A stretch of DNA of 64,000 bases from Nocardioides sp. SLBN-35 (GCF_006715725.1 NZ_VFNU01000001.1:1364001-1428000); one strand, 5' to 3'. Positions 8,432 through 16,687 are shown, numbered from the stretch's first letter. Notes: generated by a model not told the origin, from the sequence alone. A program made the numbers and translations.

Positions 8432-9454
8432 CTACTTCAGGCGGAGCTTCCTCACCGCCGACGTCGAGGGCTGCACGCCCGGCGAGCCGGCGTACTGCGC
8501 CACCAGGCGGTGCTTGCCCTTGCCGAGCTTGGCGACCTTCAACGTGAGGACGCCGTGGTGGCCGGCGCTCAGCGTGCCCCGGGCGACGATCCGGCCCTTG
8601 CGGGCGAGGTCGCGCACGACGACCTCGCCGGTGGGTGCGGCGCTCGCCTGGACGGTGACCGTCGCCTTCCCCTTCTTGCGGGCCGAGACCTTGAACGTCG
8701 CGCTGGTGCTCGACGTGGCCTTCGCGATGGCGCCGCCACCGCCGCCGGCCCCGCCGCCGGTGTCCGTGCCCGCCGCGAACAGCGGGACGTACGGCGTCAC
8801 GAAGTTCTTGTCGCCGCCGTGGCCGGCCACCTGGAACGCGACCTGCAGGTGGTCGCCCGAGGTGGCGACCGGGCACGCCGCGATGCCGGCGGTCCGCTCG
8901 TAGCAGCTCGGCGCGGGCGTGGCCGTGCCCTTCAGGGCGCGCTTGGCCACCACCGGCACCTGGAACTCGAAGATCTGGCCGCGCTTGAGGGTGATCGCCT
9001 GGCCGTTCACCGACGCGATCGCGATGCCGTTGTTCGGGCCCCGCGTCAGCTCGACCGGGTCGGTCGAGAAGGTCGGGGTCGGGTCGTCGATGGCGTTGAT
9101 GCCCCACTTCACGGGCTCGTCGGGGTAGCCGAACGCGGTCTCGTCGAACACCAGCTCCGGTACGACGGTCACGCCGCTGCTGCACGGCAGCCCGACCAGG
9201 CCGACGTACCCGTGCAGCAGGAACGGCTCGCCCACCTTCGGCACCTCGCCGGTCGGCGACCACCACCCGGTGTTCGCGGTGACGCCGGTCGACGGCTGGC
9301 CGGTCCAGCAGTCGAGGATCGTGTCGGACTGACTGCTGCCGTCCTGCCACTCGCTGCTCGCGTGGGCCGGGGCCGCGAACGCCAGCAGGGAGGCGGTGAG
9401 GAGGCCTGCGCCGAGGGTGAACAGGGACTTTCGCTTGCGGTTCTGGGGGTTCAT
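8432..9454 (-). CDS. Exported protein with C-terminal Ig-like repeat domain
   Basis: A 340-residue secreted protein. Residues 1-32 form a signal peptide: a KRKSLF basic start, a hydrophobic GAGLLTASLLAFA core, then AHASS. The middle is unassigned and has several cysteines. A Gly-rich linker (about residue 245) leads to a C-terminal bacterial Ig-like module with the KGKATVTVQ, GTLSAGHHGVLTL and KGKHRLVAQYAGS pattern of Big_5-type repeats. The ATG at 9454 is chosen because the signal peptide starts there; the frame runs 30 codons further upstream without support. Function unknown. A link to motility is not shown. Confidence 0.7.
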   Translation of the reverse strand: MNPQNRKRKSLFTLGAGLLTASLLAFAAPAHASSEWQDGSSQSDTILDCWTGQPSTGVTANTGWWSPTGEVPKVGEPFLLHGYVGLVGLPCSSGVTVVPELVFDETAFGYPDEPVKWGINAIDDPTPTFSTDPVELTRGPNNGIAIASVNGQAITLKRGQIFEFQVPVVAKRALKGTATPAPSCYERTAGIAACPVATSGDHLQVAFQVAGHGGDKNFVTPYVPLFAAGTDTGGGAGGGGGAIAKATSSTSATFKVSARKKGKATVTVQASAAPTGEVVVRDLARKGRIVARGTLSAGHHGVLTLKVAKLGKGKHRLVAQYAGSPGVQPSTSAVRKLRLK

Positions 9455-9540
9455 GGCGGGGACGCTAGGAGGCCCGCCGTCCCGGCCCGGAGGGCTACGC
9501 GTCCTCGATCTTGTCCCTGTCGGTGTCCCGGAGTTGTCCC

Positions 9541-10020
9541 TCAAAGAAGGACGACGGACAACAACCCCGCGCCGTACCCGGCGATGTCGACGGCCAGGTC
9601 CTCACGACGGCCGAGCGTCATCGTGCTGATCCGCACCTGCGGGTCGAGCGGGGGGCCGGCGGGATGGAGGGCGTGCAGGCGCAGGTGGTCGGCGCCGGCG
9701 ACGTTGAAGGTCGAGGCGGCGATGTTGAGCACCTCGTAGAGGTTCTCGGAGATCGCGTCGGTGACCTTGCCGTCGCCGACGGCAGCGGTGGCGTCGCCGA
9801 CGGGGATCAGGCCGAGGGCCGCGCCGGCGTACGCCGAGAAGGCCAGGTCGCAGGCGATGAGGGCGCTGATCCGGAGGCTGTCGTCGACGTACAGGGCGAC
9901 GGAGGCGGGGGTGTCCGGGCCGGGCGCGAAGGGTGCCGACGGGGTGAGCGTGACGTCGCGGCCGAGGAGGTCGGCGAGCAGGTCGCGCAGCTGCTTGGGC
10001 TGGGGGAGGTGGACAGGCAT
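9541..10020 (-). CDS. CheC/CheX-like chemotaxis phosphatase (second copy)
   Basis: A 159-residue alpha/beta protein of the CheC/CheX/FliY group, which dephosphorylates CheY-P. It keeps the E-x-x-N active-site pair in YEVLN (near residue 115), though the surrounding sequence is less typical than in the copy at 10388-10876. It lies 11 bases after a cheY gene as the last gene of the cheR operon. The pairing cheX-cheY-cheX-cheY suggests each phosphatase is matched to its neighbouring receiver, which is inference. Confidence 0.65.
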   Translation of the reverse strand: MPVHLPQPKQLRDLLADLLGRDVTLTPSAPFAPGPDTPASVALYVDDSLRISALIACDLAFSAYAGAALGLIPVGDATAAVGDGKVTDAISENLYEVLNIAASTFNVAGADHLRLHALHPAGPPLDPQVRISTMTLGRREDLAVDIAGYGAGLLSVVLL

Positions 10021-10031
10021 GGCAACGGACC

Positions 10032-10391
10032 TCAGATCACGCTGCGGAGCGCGTCGTCGAACGCCTCCGGGGTGAACGGCTTGGCGATGAGGAAGGCCGC
10101 GCCGGCGGAGGCGGCGCGCTCGCGCATCTCCTCCGAGCCCTCCGAGGTGACGAACCCGAAGGCCACTTGAGAGCCGGAGGCGCGGAGGGCGGAGAGGCAG
10201 TCGATGCCGTTCATCTCGGGCATGTTCCAGTCCGACAGGACCAGGTCGGGGGCCTCGGACTGCACCATCTCGAGCGCCTGGCGGCCGTTCTCGGCCTCGA
10301 CGATGTCGTGCCCGCCGTGCCCGGCCTGGCGCAGGGTGCGGATCACGATCTGTCGCATCACGCGGCTGTCGTCGGCGATCAGGATCTTCAT
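10032..10391 (-). CDS. cheY: CheY-like response regulator (copy 2)
   Basis: A 119-residue single receiver domain with no output domain. Acidic pair Asp7-Asp8, phosphorylation site Asp54 (SDWNMPEM), the Thr/Ser switch near FVTSEGS, and the Lys of IAKPFTP are all present. The ATG at 10391 overlaps the stop of the upstream cheX-like gene. Expected to be phosphorylated by CheA (25391-27571) and to bind the motor switch. Which of the two CheY proteins contacts FliM cannot be told here. Confidence 0.9.
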   Translation of the reverse strand: MKILIADDSRVMRQIVIRTLRQAGHGGHDIVEAENGRQALEMVQSEAPDLVLSDWNMPEMNGIDCLSALRASGSQVAFGFVTSEGSEEMRERAASAGAAFLIAKPFTPEAFDDALRSVI

Positions 10392-10876
10392 CGGGGACCT
10401 TCCTGGGGGACGTGGACGGAGACACGGACAGGGGCGTCCTGCCACACGAGGTCGAGGCGGCAGGCGAGCGCCGAGTCGCTGGCGAACGCCGCACGGCCGG
10501 CGGCGACGGCGGGCAGCGAGAGCACGCTCGGGCCGGGCATCAGGCTCTTCACGTTGCCGCCGACCATGTTGACCAGCTCGCCGACGGCGTCGGCGACGTC
10601 GCTGTCGCTGGCCTCCTCGTCGGCCGGCAGGGCGAGCATCCGGGTGGTGAGGCGGCGAGCGAGGGCCTCGTCGAGCTCGACGGTCACGACGCCCTGCCAG
10701 CCGCCGCTGATGGTGGTCGCCGCCGACCAGGCGGTGGCGTCGAACGGAGTTCCCGGCGGGACGGCGCGCGGCACCAGCATCGCGTCGTCGCCGAGCAGTG
10801 CCATCCACACGTCCTCGGTGACGGCCAGGACGTCCCCGGACTCGGGCACCTCGACCTCGGGCAGGACGGCGCTCAT
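10388..10876 (-). CDS. CheX/CheC-like CheY-P phosphatase (first copy)
   Basis: A 162-residue protein with a clear phosphatase motif: VGELVNMVGGN followed about 20 residues later by PGPSVLSLP, matching the E-x2-N...P signature of CheC/CheX/FliY. It removes phosphate from CheY and so sets the decay of the motor signal. The ATG at 10876 overlaps the preceding cheY stop, and its own stop overlaps the next cheY start. Confidence 0.78.
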   Translation of the reverse strand: MSAVLPEVEVPESGDVLAVTEDVWMALLGDDAMLVPRAVPPGTPFDATAWSAATTISGGWQGVVTVELDEALARRLTTRMLALPADEEASDSDVADAVGELVNMVGGNVKSLMPGPSVLSLPAVAAGRAAFASDSALACRLDLVWQDAPVRVSVHVPQEGPR

Positions 10877-11244
10877 GCCGGCACCAGCCCGAGCAGCGAC
10901 AGCTTGTCGACGATCGCGTCCGGTGTGAACGGCTTGATGACGTACTCGTGAGCACCGGCGGCCAGCGCGCGCACGATCTGTCGCTGCTCGCTCTCGGTGG
11001 TCACCATCATCAGCGTGACGTCGCGCCACTCCGGGTTCGCGCGCACCTCGGTGATGAACGTGTAGCCGTCCATCACCGGCATGTTCCAGTCGACCAGGCA
11101 CACGTCGGGTACGACGCCCGCGCGCATCTGGTCGAGCGCGGCCTGGCCGTGCTCGGCCTCGCTCGTCTCGAAGTCCAGGTCCGTGACGATGCGGCGCAGG
11201 ATGCTGCGCATCGCCCGGGAGTCGTCGATGATCATCGCTCGCAC
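10873..11244 (-). CDS. cheY: CheY-like response regulator (copy 1)
   Basis: A 123-residue receiver. Asp7-Asp8, phospho-acceptor Asp52 (LVDWNMPVMDG), the MVTTES switch Thr, and the Lys in VIKPFTP are intact. GTG at 11244 is chosen because AGGAG lies seven bases upstream; the first internal ATG three codons later lacks such spacing. It follows cheR by two bases. It resembles the copy at 10032-10391 in motif layout but differs clearly in sequence. Confidence 0.92.
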   Translation of the reverse strand: MRAMIIDDSRAMRSILRRIVTDLDFETSEAEHGQAALDQMRAGVVPDVCLVDWNMPVMDGYTFITEVRANPEWRDVTLMMVTTESEQRQIVRALAAGAHEYVIKPFTPDAIVDKLSLLGLVPA

Positions 11245-11246
11245 GG

Positions 11247-12104
11247 TCAGGCTCCTGTGCTGGTGAGGGACGGGGTCAGGGTGGTGCGGGCCGACGCGCG
11301 GCGGTACGCCGGAACCCGCCCGATCTGCTCGCGCTGCCAGGCCGCCGCGAGATCGGCAGGCATGTCGAGGGTGGTCTCGGAGGAGCCGAGGAGCAGGTAG
11401 CCGTCCTCGGCCAGCATCGGCAGCATCCGGCGCAGGATGTCCTGCTTGGTGGAGGCGTCGAAGTAGATGAGCACGTTGCGCAGCCAGATCACGTCGAAGC
11501 TGCCCAGCCCGAGGTACGGCGCCGCGAGGTTGAGGTGCTTGACCGTGACCCGCTCGCGGAGCCGGTCGGCGATCTCCCATTCCCGTCCCACGCGGGTGAA
11601 GTAGCGGACCAGGCTGGTGGCGGGCAGGCCGCGGTTGACCTCGACCTGGCTGTACCTCCCGGCCCGGACCCGCTCCAGCATCGCGGTCGAGATGTCGGTC
11701 GCCACGATCTCGTAGCTCCACCCCGCCGGCAGGTGCTGGTCGAGCAGCATCGCGATCGAGTACGCCTCCTGCCCGCTCGAGCAGGCCGCGCTCCAGATCC
11801 GCAGCCGCCGGGTGACCTGTCGGCCCTCCAGGAGCGCGGGCAGCATCGCGTCGGTGAACGCCTGGTACGGCGTGTGGTCGCGGAACCAGCTCGTCTCGTT
11901 GATGGTCAGCGCGTCGACCACCTTGCGTCGCTCGTCGGCGTCGAACGCCAACCGGGCGACGTACTCCTCGAGTCCCAGGCCGCGGGCGGCGGCGAGCGGG
12001 TTGAGCCGGGCCTCGACGAGGTACTCCTTGCCCTCGTCGTACACCATCGATGTCTCCCGTCGGACGAGCGCCGAGACGGACGCGAAGGCGGTGGACGTCG
12101 TCAT
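11247..12104 (-). CDS. cheR: Chemotaxis protein methyltransferase CheR
   Basis: A 285-residue SAM-dependent methyltransferase that methylates glutamates of chemoreceptors. The N-terminal helical domain is followed by the SAM-binding domain with RIWSAACSSGQEAYSIAM and, further on, WLRNVLIYFD. The ATG at 12104 is preceded by GGAG. It is the first gene of a five-gene operon and is divergent from cheB; the two share a 72-bp palindromic promoter region. Confidence 0.96.
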   Translation of the reverse strand: MTTSTAFASVSALVRRETSMVYDEGKEYLVEARLNPLAAARGLGLEEYVARLAFDADERRKVVDALTINETSWFRDHTPYQAFTDAMLPALLEGRQVTRRLRIWSAACSSGQEAYSIAMLLDQHLPAGWSYEIVATDISTAMLERVRAGRYSQVEVNRGLPATSLVRYFTRVGREWEIADRLRERVTVKHLNLAAPYLGLGSFDVIWLRNVLIYFDASTKQDILRRMLPMLAEDGYLLLGSSETTLDMPADLAAAWQREQIGRVPAYRRASARTTLTPSLTSTGA

Positions 12105-12111
12105 GCCCGCT

Positions 12112-12138
12112 CCATCGGCGGTACCCGCAGGGACCTGA
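12112..12138 (-). promoter_or_regulatory. FliA-type promoter of the cheR operon
   Basis: Minus strand: TCAGGTCC (12138-12131), 11 bases, GCCGATGG (12119-12112). This is the best match to the shared motility motif. The predicted start lies only a few bases before the cheR ribosome site. It is a mirror image of the cheB promoter around the perfect palindrome CTGAGCGCTCAG at 12135-12146. Confidence 0.65.
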
Positions 12139-12142
12139 GCGC

Positions 12143-12169
12143 TCAGACCCAGCAGCCCCGCGCCGATGG
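12143..12169 (+). promoter_or_regulatory. FliA-type promoter of cheB
   Basis: Plus strand: TCAGACCC (12143-12150), 11 bases, GCCGATGG (12162-12169). It is the mirror of the cheR promoter; the two -10 regions with flanks (12105-12120 and 12161-12176) form inverted arms identical at 14 of 16 positions. The cheB GTG follows eight bases after the -10 half, so the transcript would have almost no leader. Confidence 0.6.
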
Positions 12170-12176
12170 ACGGGGC

Positions 12177-13235
12177 GTGACTCAGATAAGGGTTCTCGTC
12201 GTCGACGACTCGGCGCTGGTACGACGGCTGGTGACCACCGCGCTCCGGCAGGCGCCGGACATCGAGGTCGCCGGCGTGGCCCGCGACGGCCTGGAGGCCG
12301 TGCGGATGGTCGACGAGCTCGCCCCCGACGTGGTCACCCTCGACATCGAGATGCCCCACCTCGACGGGCTCGGCGCGCTGACGCGGATCCGCGAGAAGCA
12401 CGCGCGGCTGCCGGTGATCATGTTCTCGACGCTGACCGAGCGCGGCGCGAAGGCGACCCTCGACGCGCTGTCCCGCGGCGCGAGCGACTACGTCACGAAG
12501 CCGTCCAACACCGGCCAGATCGCCGACGGGATCGCCGCGATCCGCGACCAGCTGGTGCCCCGGATCCGCGCCCTGGCAGGGATCCGCAAGCTCACCCCGG
12601 GCACCGCCGTCCCCGTCGTACGGCGCGAGCGGCCCCGCTCCGCCGTCGCGCCCGTCGCGGCGCTGCTCATCGGCTGCTCCACCGGCGGACCCGACGCGCT
12701 CGCCCGGCTGCTGCCGCGGCTGCCCGCCGACCTCGGCGTCCCGGTCCTCGTCGTCCAGCACATGCCGCCCGTCTTCACCACGATGCTCGCCCAGCGCCTC
12801 GACAAGGTCAGCGCGCTGGCCGTCCGCGAGGCGGTCGACGGTGAGCCGGCGCACGCGGGCGAGGTGCTCATCGCGCCGGGCGACTTCCACCTGCGGGTAC
12901 GGCGCTCCGCCGCCGGTGTACGTGTGGCCCTCGACCAGGGACCGCAGGAGAACTTCTGCCGCCCGGCCGTCGACGTGCTGTTCCGCTCCGCCGTGGAGGC
13001 GTACGGCGCCGGCGCGCTCGCCACCGTGCTCACCGGCATGGGCCAGGACGGGCTCGCCGGCGCGAAGGAGCTGGCCGCGTCCGGTGCCCGGATCCTCGTC
13101 CAGGACGAGGAGAGCTCGGTGGTGTGGGGGATGCCCGGCGCGGTCGCCGGCGCCGGCCTCGCCGACGACGTGCTCCCGCTCGACCAGCTCGCCGACCGGG
13201 TCATCGCCACGGTACGGCGCTCCCGCGCGGCCTGA
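12177..13235 (+). CDS. cheB: Chemotaxis response regulator protein-glutamate methylesterase CheB
   Basis: A 352-residue protein: an N-terminal receiver (Asp10-Asp11, phospho-site Asp56 in TLDIEMP, Lys in YVTKP), a linker, then the methylesterase with catalytic Ser (LIGCSTGG), His (VVQHMPP) and Asp (TGMGQDG). It removes methyl groups from chemoreceptors and opposes CheR. The GTG at 12177 is the first start after the divergent promoter; the frame is open much further upstream, but that region belongs to cheR on the other strand. Confidence 0.95.
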   Translation: MTQIRVLVVDDSALVRRLVTTALRQAPDIEVAGVARDGLEAVRMVDELAPDVVTLDIEMPHLDGLGALTRIREKHARLPVIMFSTLTERGAKATLDALSRGASDYVTKPSNTGQIADGIAAIRDQLVPRIRALAGIRKLTPGTAVPVVRRERPRSAVAPVAALLIGCSTGGPDALARLLPRLPADLGVPVLVVQHMPPVFTTMLAQRLDKVSALAVREAVDGEPAHAGEVLIAPGDFHLRVRRSAAGVRVALDQGPQENFCRPAVDVLFRSAVEAYGAGALATVLTGMGQDGLAGAKELAASGARILVQDEESSVVWGMPGAVAGAGLADDVLPLDQLADRVIATVRRSRAA

Positions 13236-13238
13236 CCC

Positions 13239-13276
13239 GGTGGTCGAGGAGGTCGCGCAGCGACCGTCTCGAGACC
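13239..13276. repeat. Imperfect inverted repeat after cheB, possible dispersed element/terminator
   Basis: The arms GGTCGAGGAGGTCGC and GCGACCGTCTCGAGACC flank a GCA loop, giving a strong imperfect hairpin directly after the cheB stop. It may end cheB transcription. The CTCGAGACC-type arm looks like a dispersed actinobacterial intergenic palindrome of the kind often found beside DUF222/HNH genes, one of which starts at 13406. That repeat identity is from memory and needs a genome search. Confidence 0.6.
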
Positions 13277-13405
13277 TCTGGCTGTGCTGCCGGGACTGTG
13301 CAGCTGGAGACGTCGGTTCTCCATACCCCACGGATCGAGTTTCCCCTGTCCACAGGCGGGTTTCCGGCGCGTGGATGTGTCGGACCTGGGTGGGAGGATC
13401 CAGCC

Positions 13406-14773
13406 ATGGATCTCGGGACCCGGCCCCGCACGACAGCACCCCTGCTGTCACGGGTCGGTGACCGGATCCGTTCCCGCAACGCCCTCATCATCGAGGAGTG
13501 GGAGGACATCACCGCCTGGGCCAGCGGCCACATCGTCACCGGCCCTGTGGGTGCGGCGACGATCACCGAGGGCTACCTCGACACCGGCGTCCCGATCGCG
13601 GGTGCGGGTGCCCCGTTGGTGTCGGAATTCGCGTTGATGGAGCTCGTCGCCGTGCTCGGCCGCTCACCCGATGGCGGGAAGGCGTACGTCGGCCGCGTGA
13701 TCGAGTGCGCGTGGCGGCTGCCGAACGTGTACGACGCCGTCGCGGCTGGGCGGTTGGCACCGTGGCGGGCCGAGCGGATCGCCGACCTCACCCACGGCTT
13801 GTGTGCGGAAGCGGCTTCGTTCGTGGACCGGCAGCTGTTCAACGCCTCCGGAGTCGGCTGGGCGCAGCTCGAACGCCTCGTCGCCGAAGCCATCCTGCGG
13901 TTCGACCCCGAACGCGTCGAGGCCGAACGACAGAACGCCGCCGACCATCGGCACTTCGACATCAGCGACGTCGACGAGCGCGGGCTGGTCCACCTCGACG
14001 GGCTCCTGGACGCCGCCGACGGTCACGACCTCGACCAGGCCGTCGCCCGACGAGCCGAGGTCCTGGGTCGGCTCGGTGACGACTCGACGCTCGACGTGCG
14101 CCGGTCCAAGGCCGCCGCGGAGCTCGCCCGCCACGACCTGGCCCTGGACCTGTTGCTCCCCGACCCGGACACCGGCGAGGTCGTCGCGACTGTCCCGGGC
14201 CGCAGGGTGGTGCTCAACGTGCACATCACCGACACCACCCTGACCGGGCACAACCCGGTCGGCCGCTGGGACGAAGGCCGCTGCCCCATCACCACCGCCC
14301 AGATCCAGGAATGGCTCCGCGCTCGGCACACCACCGTGATCGTGCGGCCGGTGATCGACCTCACCGACCACGTGCCTGTGACGGCCGGCGAGATCCCCGA
14401 GCGCCACAAGACCCGCGTCGCACTGCGGGACCACACCTGCCGGTTCCCCCACTGCACCCGCCCCGCGACCCGGTGCGACCTCGACCACGCCAAGCCCTAC
14501 AGCCAGGGTGGTCCGACCTGTCCGTGCAACGAAGTCCCGCTGTGTCGGCGCCATCACCGCGCGAAGACCCACTCACTGTGGCGCTACGAGACCCCGATGC
14601 CGGCGACGTATGTGTGGACCAGCCCCAACGGGTTCCGGTTCCGCGTCGACCACCGCGGCACCCACCCCCTCCGCGACACCAGCGACACCAGCCCGACCGA
14701 TGAGTGGCGACCCCGCCCCGCACCCCGCAGGACCTCACGTCTGCGGGGGCATCGGCATGCCCGAGAACGCTGA
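13406..14773 (+). CDS. DUF222/HNH endonuclease domain protein (13E12 repeat family)
   Basis: A 455-residue member of the actinobacterial DUF222 plus C-terminal HNH nuclease family, usually present in many copies per genome and thought to be mobile or selfish. The N-terminal DUF222 region spans about residues 40-330. The HNH motif near residues 345-395 is intact, with paired CxxxC-type zinc cysteines (CRFPHC, CPC), DLDHAKPYSQGG and LCRRHHRAKTH. The ATG at 13406 has GGGAGG upstream. It interrupts an otherwise purely motility region, and a palindromic repeat lies 130 bases upstream, consistent with insertion. Confidence 0.85.
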   Translation: MDLGTRPRTTAPLLSRVGDRIRSRNALIIEEWEDITAWASGHIVTGPVGAATITEGYLDTGVPIAGAGAPLVSEFALMELVAVLGRSPDGGKAYVGRVIECAWRLPNVYDAVAAGRLAPWRAERIADLTHGLCAEAASFVDRQLFNASGVGWAQLERLVAEAILRFDPERVEAERQNAADHRHFDISDVDERGLVHLDGLLDAADGHDLDQAVARRAEVLGRLGDDSTLDVRRSKAAAELARHDLALDLLLPDPDTGEVVATVPGRRVVLNVHITDTTLTGHNPVGRWDEGRCPITTAQIQEWLRARHTTVIVRPVIDLTDHVPVTAGEIPERHKTRVALRDHTCRFPHCTRPATRCDLDHAKPYSQGGPTCPCNEVPLCRRHHRAKTHSLWRYETPMPATYVWTSPNGFRFRVDHRGTHPLRDTSDTSPTDEWRPRPAPRRTSRLRGHRHARER

Positions 14774-14796
14774 CGCAGGCTCGGGCTCCGGGTGTC

Positions 14797-15132
14797 TCAG
14801 GCCGTGACGTCGAGGTAGACCGGCGTCGGCGGCGTGGTCGTCGCCCGGCCGACCCGGTCGGCGACCTGCTGCTGGCGACGGTTGTCGGCGAGCACGCCGG
14901 GGATCGCGGCCATCAGCCGCTGTTGGCGGGCGAGCAGCATCCGCGCGCGGGGGACCAGGTCGCTGGGCAGCGGGCCCAGGTCGGTCGGCGGCAGCCACGG
15001 CTCCGGCGTCGTGCCGGTCGCGCCGGCGGGCACGCCCCGCAGCATCTGCTCGGCGTGGTCGGCGTGCGCCTCGAGCCGGTCGAGGGCCTCGGTCCACGAC
15101 GCCGGACGGTCCGCGGGCAGGGCTGCGGTCAC
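14797..15132 (-). CDS. Small helical protein of the fliS operon, possible flagellar chaperone
   Basis: An 111-residue protein of no recognised family. The N-terminal half is helical (WTEALDRLEAHADHAEQML), then a Pro-rich turn, then another helix (RARMLLARQQRLMAAIPGVL). It starts with GTG at 15132 overlapping the glycosyltransferase stop (GTGA), so it is the third gene of the fliS transcript. Size, helicity and position recall FliT- or FlgN-type export chaperones, but no motif proves this. Confidence 0.55.
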   Translation of the reverse strand: MTAALPADRPASWTEALDRLEAHADHAEQMLRGVPAGATGTTPEPWLPPTDLGPLPSDLVPRARMLLARQQRLMAAIPGVLADNRRQQQVADRVGRATTTPPTPVYLDVTA

Positions 15133-16202
15133 GGGACGCTCACCAGTGCCAGGTCGTCGGCCGGTACGCCGCGCTTGCGGGCCAGGGCCTGCCGGTAGGT
15201 GTCGATCCAGCGCGGTGCCCACAGCTGGGTCGTGAAGTTCGCGGCGTGCGCGCGGGCCGCGGCGCCCATCGCCTGGCGCAGGTCCTCGTCGGCGTCGAGG
15301 GCGCGCAGCGCGCGCATCCAGTCGTCGTCGGTGCGGCACAGGAATCCGGTCTCGCCGTGGATCACGAAGTCGCGGTAGGGACCGGCGTCCGAGGCGACCA
15401 CGGGGATGCCGAGCGCGGATGCCTCGAGTGCCTTGAGCGGGCTCTTCGAGCGGTTGAACAGGTCGTCGGCCAGCGGCGCGAGCGCGACGTGGAAGGTCGA
15501 CACGACCAGGTAGTACTCGTCGATCTGGGTCTTCCAGGCGTGGTACTCCGCGTCCGCCTGCCTCATCAGCGGCCGGTAGTCGGCGCCCATCAGCACCAGC
15601 TGGGCACCGGTCTTGCGCAGCCCGTAGCGGATCCCCTCGACGTTCTGCCGCATGTCCTTGTCGTGGGTGGCGCTGCCGCTCCAGCCCACCCGCAGCCGCT
15701 CGCCCTTCGCCCGCACCCGCTGGGGCACGTCGAGCAGGACGCCGTCGACGGTGTTGGGCAGGACGACGATCGGGGCGTCGGTGTGCTCGGCGTACTGCTC
15801 GGCGAGGTGGGGCACCGACACCGTCACGAGGTCGGAGGCGGCGAGGGCGCGGCGTGCGGCGACCACGTTGGTGGCCATGAACTCGTCGTAGCTGACGCCG
15901 TGGTGCCCGAAGTACGGGTTGTCGGGGCGCACGTTGACGATGTCGTCGTCGTGCTCGGCGACGAGCAGCGGACCGTCGTCGACCCTGGCCAGGGTCTCCC
16001 AGACCTCAGCACCGCTGGGCTGGATGAGCAGCTGTCCGATGAGCACGTCGTGCACCATCGCGACCTCGGGGTACATGTCCGCGCCGAAGCGCCACTGCGC
16101 CAGCCCCTGGTGCTCGGCCTCGCTCAGCGGCGTGGTGATCCGGTAGCGCAGGGTGCCGACGCCCTCGTGGTACTGGGTGCCCGTCCAGGCGTAGATCCGC
16201 AT
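15129..16202 (-). CDS. Family 4-like glycosyltransferase in the fliS operon
   Basis: A 357-residue GT-B glycosyltransferase. The C-terminal half has the nucleotide-sugar site pattern (KSPLKALEASALGIPVVASDAGPYRDFVIHGETGFL) with the E-x7-E-like spacing of GT4 enzymes. The middle holds a VLPNTVDGVLL linker. The ATG at 16202 is two bases after the fliS stop. Because it sits between fliS and a putative chaperone, in the flagellin block, it most likely glycosylates flagellin or another filament protein. This is inference. The sugar is unknown. Confidence 0.75.
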   Translation of the reverse strand: MRIYAWTGTQYHEGVGTLRYRITTPLSEAEHQGLAQWRFGADMYPEVAMVHDVLIGQLLIQPSGAEVWETLARVDDGPLLVAEHDDDIVNVRPDNPYFGHHGVSYDEFMATNVVAARRALAASDLVTVSVPHLAEQYAEHTDAPIVVLPNTVDGVLLDVPQRVRAKGERLRVGWSGSATHDKDMRQNVEGIRYGLRKTGAQLVLMGADYRPLMRQADAEYHAWKTQIDEYYLVVSTFHVALAPLADDLFNRSKSPLKALEASALGIPVVASDAGPYRDFVIHGETGFLCRTDDDWMRALRALDADEDLRQAMGAAARAHAANFTTQLWAPRWIDTYRQALARKRGVPADDLALVSVP

Positions 16203-16204
16203 CG

Positions 16205-16597
16205 TCAGGCCCCCGCGGCGAGACCGGCCGCCCGCATCGCGGCCTCGCGCCACGTGTCGCGGATCGCGCGGCACAGGCCGAGCGCCTCGGCGGTCGCGCG
16301 CCGGTCGTTGTGGGTGTTGGCCTCCACGAGACGGCGGTCGAGGTAGGCGTAGAGCGACGCCAGCTCGGCGCCCCCGCGCCAGCCCTCGGGGCGCAGGGAG
16401 CTGCGCAGCTCGGTGACGATCGCCTGGGCGTGCACCAGCTGGTTGTGGGTCTCGACCCGGTCGCCGTCGATCTGCGCGCGGGCGGCGCGCTCGACGTCGA
16501 GCACCAGGCGGTCGCACAGCATCACCAGGAGCCGGGCCGGGCTGGCCGTCGCGATCGCGTTCCCGACGTACGCCGTGCGCGCTGCGCTGCCCTGCAT
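16205..16597 (-). CDS. fliS: Flagellin export chaperone FliS
   Basis: A 130-residue helical bundle that binds the flagellin C-terminus and prevents early polymerisation. It begins with the usual AYVGNAIATASPARLLVMLCDRL pattern, in which the conserved Tyr and the PxxL/LVMLYD-like segment are clear. The ATG at 16597 has AGGAG upstream. A good FliA-type promoter candidate lies 53 bases upstream of the start. fliD is upstream but separated by 232 bases. Confidence 0.93.
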   Translation of the reverse strand: MQGSAARTAYVGNAIATASPARLLVMLCDRLVLDVERAARAQIDGDRVETHNQLVHAQAIVTELRSSLRPEGWRGGAELASLYAYLDRRLVEANTHNDRRATAEALGLCRAIRDTWREAAMRAAGLAAGA

Positions 16598-16649
16598 GAT
16601 CACTCCTGTTCCGTTGCCTGGACCCGTGTGGTGGTCGCGGACGACCTCC

Positions 16650-16676
16650 CCATCGGCCGATTTGTCAGCTGCATTA
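16650..16676 (-). promoter_or_regulatory. FliA-type promoter of fliS
   Basis: Minus strand: TAATGCAG (16676-16669), 11 bases, GCCGATGG (16657-16650). The -35 half is closer to the enteric sigma-28 consensus (TAAAGTTT) than the TCAG form used by the other sites. The DNA here is noticeably AT-richer than its surroundings. Predicted start near 16643. Confidence 0.6.
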
Positions 16677-16687
16677 GCCCGAATCCA

